Source: Lysobacter niastensis (GTDB lineage Bacteria > Pseudomonadota > Gammaproteobacteria > Xanthomonadales > Xanthomonadaceae). From it: DNA of 64,000 nucleotides. Shown here in pieces: positions 60,823 through 64,000 of the stretch. The stretch spans positions 310,001-374,000 of the forward strand of contig NZ_JADLZT010000006.1 of the NCBI RefSeq assembly GCF_015453285.1. Reading direction: 5' to 3'. The position numbers were made by a program, and so were the translations under genes. Below the pieces are notes generated by a model. That model ran no database searches, was not told the origin of the DNA, and saw only the letters and a list, made by a program, of their open reading frames with translations. Within the stretch, counting starts at the first letter, position 1. The number at the start of each line of letters is the position of its first letter.

Positions 60823-62589
60823 TCAAAATGGAAAATAATGCGGAATCAGAATGGTGGCCAAGCACCAGAAGATCAGATTCAGCGGAACACCAATCTTCAG
60901 GAAGTCGACGAAGCGATAGCCACCCGCCGTATAGACCATAGTATTAGTTTGGTAGCCCACCGGAGTGGCGAAACTGGTGGAAGCAGCGAAAGCCACCGCC
61001 ACCAACATCGGCTTCGCGTCAACGCCCAGCGCTTCAGCGCATGACAGGGCGACCGGAACCACCAATGCGGCCGCTGCATTGTTGCTCATGAGTTCCGTTA
61101 GGATGGCCGTGAATAAATACAGCGCGGCCAGGACGGCATGAGGACCTAGGTAGCTTAGTGCGTTGACATGCTGAGCCAACCAGTCGGCTCCGCCTGACGC
61201 CTGCATCGCCAGCCCGAGCGGCAACAAGCCCGCCAGCAGAATGACCACGCGCCAGTCGATGGCGGCATATGCCTCCTCAGTGGTCAGGCAGCGTGTAACA
61301 ATGAGGGCAACGCAACCTAGCAGTGCCGAAGTCACGATTGGTAGCCAACCAAATCCAGCAACGAGGATGACTGCGGCCAGAATTCCCAGTGCAATTGCCG
61401 CGCGTCGCCGGTCGACCTTGGGCTGCGCGCGTTGGCTCATTACCACCAAGCCAGGGTCGGCGCGCAGGATCTGCAACGCCGATAGTGGTGCATCCAGCAT
61501 CAGTATGTCGCCCGCCATAAGCGGAACCCGATCCAACGGTTGTCGGGAGATCCGCCCATGGCGCTGTGAGCGCTGCATGCCCTGCACACGACTGAGGTAA
61601 ACATGGCCGAAGCGGCCGCTAGAAAGGCTGTGCCCGATCCACGGGGAGCCGGGAGCGACCATTACCTCCACCAGGAGGCTTGGGGATCTGGCGTCGCTTG
61701 GGAGGTCGGGTGGAATCTCGATGTGCTCAAGCCTCAGGCGGCTGCGAAGGCGTTCGATCTCCGGCCACGTGGCGCGGAGAATCAAGTGATCACCAGACCG
61801 CACTGGTGTCATTTGAGGTTCGCGCACAGGTTCACTGTCTCGGATGATATCCAGCAGCTCTCCCCAATCGGTCGATGGTAATAGCTGTGCTCCGTGACGA
61901 CCTACCGCTGGCGACTGAGCGCCCACTCGGAGTTCGACCAGAAAGTGACCTCGATGTTCGTCGCCTTCATGCGCGGGTACGCCGAGATCAGGAAGCAGAA
62001 AATGGCGTGCCAGCATCAAGTAAGTAACGCCAACTACTGCAAACACCACGCCCAGTTGAGTGAACTCAAATAGGGAAAATCCCTGCGCGCCAGATTGCCT
62101 CGCCAGTGAATCCACTACCAGGTTCGTCGACGTTCCAACCAGCGTGCAGACGCCGCCAAACTGTGCAGCGAACGAAAGAGGTATCAGGAACTTTGACGGT
62201 GATTGACGGTGTGCAACGGCGGCAGTGGCCACGATAGGCAGAAACACGGCAACCGCCGCCGTGTTGTTGACGAAGGCCGAGATCGTGGCGACCAGCAGCA
62301 TCATCGTCAACGCGAGAAGCCAAGTCCAGCGGATACCCGCCAGTGCGTCGCCAATTCCTCGTAGCGCTCCGCTCTGTTTCAGTCCAGCGCTGAGCACGAA
62401 CATTGCTGCGACGGTGATGGTTGCCGGACTGCTGAACCCGGACAAAGCCTCGTTCGGACTCAAGACTCCAGTGCCAAGCAAACTGATTAGCACCAGGATG
62501 GCGACGACGTCGGGCTGAAGCTTTTCGCTGACGAAAAGGACGGTCGCTCCCACCAGGATGGCCAGCGTCAGCCAGAACTCAATGCCCAT
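60823..62589 (-). CDS. SLC13/DASS-type permease with TrkA-C domains
   Basis: 588 residues. N-terminal helices (FWLTLAILVGATVLFVSEKLQPDVVAILV) lead to the SLC13 block (TISAFVNNTAAVAVFLPIV and GTSTNLVVDSLA). Two RCK/TrkA-C-type domains sit in the middle (about residues 210-395; SGDHLILRATWPEIERLR, AGDILMLDAPLSALQIL). The second transport half ends with LTELMSNNAAAALVVPVALS and ATPVGYQTNTMVY. Relatives carry sulfate or dicarboxylates; the substrate is not certain. It ends 9 bp before the crcB fragment. Confidence 0.9.
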   Translation of the reverse strand: MGIEFWLTLAILVGATVLFVSEKLQPDVVAILVLISLLGTGVLSPNEALSGFSSPATITVAAMFVLSAGLKQSGALRGIGDALAGIRWTWLLALTMMLLVATISAFVNNTAAVAVFLPIVATAAVAHRQSPSKFLIPLSFAAQFGGVCTLVGTSTNLVVDSLARQSGAQGFSLFEFTQLGVVFAVVGVTYLMLARHFLLPDLGVPAHEGDEHRGHFLVELRVGAQSPAVGRHGAQLLPSTDWGELLDIIRDSEPVREPQMTPVRSGDHLILRATWPEIERLRSRLRLEHIEIPPDLPSDARSPSLLVEVMVAPGSPWIGHSLSSGRFGHVYLSRVQGMQRSQRHGRISRQPLDRVPLMAGDILMLDAPLSALQILRADPGLVVMSQRAQPKVDRRRAAIALGILAAVILVAGFGWLPIVTSALLGCVALIVTRCLTTEEAYAAIDWRVVILLAGLLPLGLAMQASGGADWLAQHVNALSYLGPHAVLAALYLFTAILTELMSNNAAAALVVPVALSCAEALGVDAKPMLVAVAFAASTSFATPVGYQTNTMVYTAGGYRFVDFLKIGVPLNLIFWCLATILIPHYFPF

Positions 62590-63099
62590 CAGCTCACTCC
62601 GTGTTCCGAGCCGAGCACGCGGGCACGAAGCAGGGAACTCCCCCATGCACGCACATTGCCAGTCGAGCCGCTACCGCCGGATCTGCAGCCCAACAAAACG
62701 ACCGTCGCGCCAACAAGCGGTTCTGCAGAGGAGTGTGAATGCTTCTCGGACACCGAGCAACTGCAAGAAGCGGGCACGGCCGATCGACACCTGTTTGGTG
62801 GCGGGCCGGGCCGGGCTGACGAGCGATTGAGCGATTTCCTGCTTGCCGCTACCGTCGGACTTGCTGACCCACAACGGACATGCCGGGAAACTACGCCCGC
62901 ATAATCGTCCAGCATTCTTGCAAAGTTGGCATATTTTGTGCGTATATCTCGTGCGTACCTGATGAGTGAGGTTTGTTTCCTGCGGTTGCACCGTTAGGGT
63001 GAGCTACTTGATGGTGGGAGCGGACATCACCTAATTGCGCAGCATCTTGTGCACTCGATGCTGGAGCTGCTGTCAACAATTCCGGAGGATGGCTAGTCC
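62590..63099. other. 510-bp gap before the trehalose synthase gene
   Basis: No convincing gene. GGAGG at 63083-63087 is the ribosome binding site for the downstream gene. The rest likely holds its promoter and the SLC13 promoter. Confidence 0.45.
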
Positions 63100-64000
63100 A
63101 TGTTCAGGACAATCCGCTTGCAACTGCGCTTCCTGCTTCCCCTGGCGGCGGCAATGGCGATGGCCGCATTTGTGGCGTTACCGCTCATGGATAGGGTGAC
63201 GCTGAAGTGGTTCAGCAGGGATATCACTGCGCGGGGCGTTCTGGTTGCAAACGCGCTATCGGATTCCGTCAGTTCCGCGCTTCTCTCCGGCCACGACGAG
63301 AGACTCCGTGGCCTGTTCAAGCGCACCTCCCAGGACGAGCGTCTGTTGGCGATCGGTCTATGCACCGCTGACGGCCGCCTTGCGCAGAGCACTGACGGCT
63401 ATCCTGAATCGCTTGGCTGTGATCTCGCGAGCGAGCTGGCTCGCAATGCGGAGCCTCGACTGGAGCTTGCGGGCGGGCCAGTGTTGGTCAGCGTGCACGC
63501 GATTGCGGCGTCCGGCAGTGAAACGCCAACATCACTGACAAGTGTCGGGCAGACGGCATCGACGATCATTGCTAGTGGCGACCAAGCTTCGGGACGCCTG
63601 GTCCTGGTCCACGATCTGAGCTTCATAGCGCGTCGAAGCCAGGACACTCGCCATTATCTGGTCGCGCTCATCTCAGGGCTTGGGCTGGTGATTGCGCTGA
63701 TTACGATGGTCATCGCGCAGCTCAGTTGGCGCGGTTGGGTGCAGGGGGCGCGCGCCTTGTTGCGCGGCGAAGTGATCAGTCCCTTGTCGCCGTCGCCGGA
63801 GTTGGCTCCGCTCGCGGACGAGTTGCGCGCGAGGCTGCGCGACCTAGAGGACGAGTACCGGCGCTCGCAGGGTCCGGAAGTAGCCTGGACGTCTGATCGT
63901 TTGCGCGCTTTGCTGCACACGCAGCTTCGGGGCGATCAGGTTGTCGTTGTTTCGAATCGAGAGCCGTACATCCACGACCGCGATGAGGATCGTATCGTCA
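63100..64000 (+). CDS. Trehalose-6-phosphate synthase with N-terminal membrane sensor-like region (partial)
   Basis: The first 300 residues are visible and the gene runs off the window. A membrane helix (FLLPLAAAMAMAAFVALPL, about residues 11-29), a periplasmic region of about 150 residues (SALLSGHDERLRGLF, LLAIGLCTADGRLAQS) and a second helix (LVALISGLGLVIALITMVIAQ, about 187-207) give a sensor-like layout. After a charged linker comes VVVVSNREPYIHDRDEDRIV, the start of an OtsA/GT20 domain, whose SNR motif begins the sugar-phosphate pocket. Would make trehalose-6-P from UDP-glucose. Confidence 0.85.
   Translation, partial: MFRTIRLQLRFLLPLAAAMAMAAFVALPLMDRVTLKWFSRDITARGVLVANALSDSVSSALLSGHDERLRGLFKRTSQDERLLAIGLCTADGRLAQSTDGYPESLGCDLASELARNAEPRLELAGGPVLVSVHAIAASGSETPTSLTSVGQTASTIIASGDQASGRLVLVHDLSFIARRSQDTRHYLVALISGLGLVIALITMVIAQLSWRGWVQGARALLRGEVISPLSPSPELAPLADELRARLRDLEDEYRRSQGPEVAWTSDRLRALLHTQLRGDQVVVVSNREPYIHDRDEDRIV

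Noticed and set aside
62671-62991. 106-codon minus-strand frame with several Cys
   Set aside because: No ribosome binding site, signal peptide or motif; likely chance in a promoter region.
1-64000. CRISPR arrays and rRNA operons
   Set aside because: No regularly spaced direct repeats and no rRNA-like sequence were seen anywhere in the window.

Overview
The window is high-GC DNA from a gammaproteobacterium, most likely a member of the Xanthomonadaceae/Lysobacteraceae (Lysobacter, Luteimonas, Stenotrophomonas or a relative). The clues are two CopL-type leader genes, of which one precedes copAB, a hutC-hutU pair, large TonB-dependent receptors and the codon bias. This is inferred from gene content; no rRNA or other taxonomic marker is present.

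Layout. (1) 1-2.6 kb: histidine-utilisation genes hutU and hutC on the minus strand, with two inverted HutC-like half operators. (2) 2.6-8.5 kb: a CopL-like metal-binding protein, a TonB-dependent receptor, a PepSY membrane protein and a PepSY/2Fe-2S/flavin reductase fusion. Together they look like a metal or siderophore uptake-and-reduction unit. (3) 8.5-10.5 kb: two divergent methyltransferase-like genes. (4) 10.7-17.6 kb: a plus-strand copper-resistance cluster (copL, copA, copB, a His-tailed cytochrome c, an NTF2-like protein, a DUF411 lipoprotein, a MerR regulator, an EF-hand protein and a DUF6122 protein). (5) 30.5-17.8 kb: ten tightly packed minus-strand genes (DUF2933, a membrane methyltransferase-like protein, a copper P-type ATPase, an RNase-like metallo-beta-lactamase, a type 2 thymidine/AMP phosphorylase, PRPP synthetase, a phosphoketolase-like enzyme, a small membrane protein, an ABC1 kinase and acetate kinase). 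Read together they suggest salvage of nucleic-acid ribose to acetyl phosphate and ATP, joined to copper export. (6) 31-39.4 kb: an ATP-grasp protein, a DUF5676 protein and a cusCBA-type copper/silver efflux operon. Two perfect and one near-perfect FNR/ANR boxes lie at 31006, 32432 and 39437, so this block is probably induced at low oxygen.

(7) 39.6-43.9 kb: a LysR regulator divergent from doxX, a GST, a PLP-dependent decarboxylase and a phzF-family gene. (8) 44.4-48.7 kb: a small integrated element with a tyrosine recombinase, an AlpA-like protein and hypothetical genes. It ends at a 46-bp duplicate of the 3' half of tRNA-Glu, followed by that tRNA's probable terminator. (9) 48.9-50.2 kb: a MazG-like gene with a foreign tail and a badly frameshifted DUF3883 gene. 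(10) 50.3-53.8 kb: a complete His-Xaa-Ser (Hxs) cassette, hxsD-hxsB-hxsC-hxsA. It has two radical SAM maturases and a precursor with six consecutive HxS triplets, and its product chemistry is, to my knowledge, not established. (11) 54-59 kb: an HhH-like protein, a potassium channel, a DUF4236 protein, IS3 and IS1182 remnants, small genes and a rubredoxin. (12) 59.1-64 kb: an MFS transporter, a DUF190 protein behind a truncated crcB, an SLC13-type permease, and the 5' part of a trehalose-6-phosphate synthase fused to an N-terminal membrane sensor-like region, cut by the window end.

The parts most worth following up are the Hxs cassette, the FNR-controlled copper plus nucleotide-salvage block, and the decayed copper gene that heads it.
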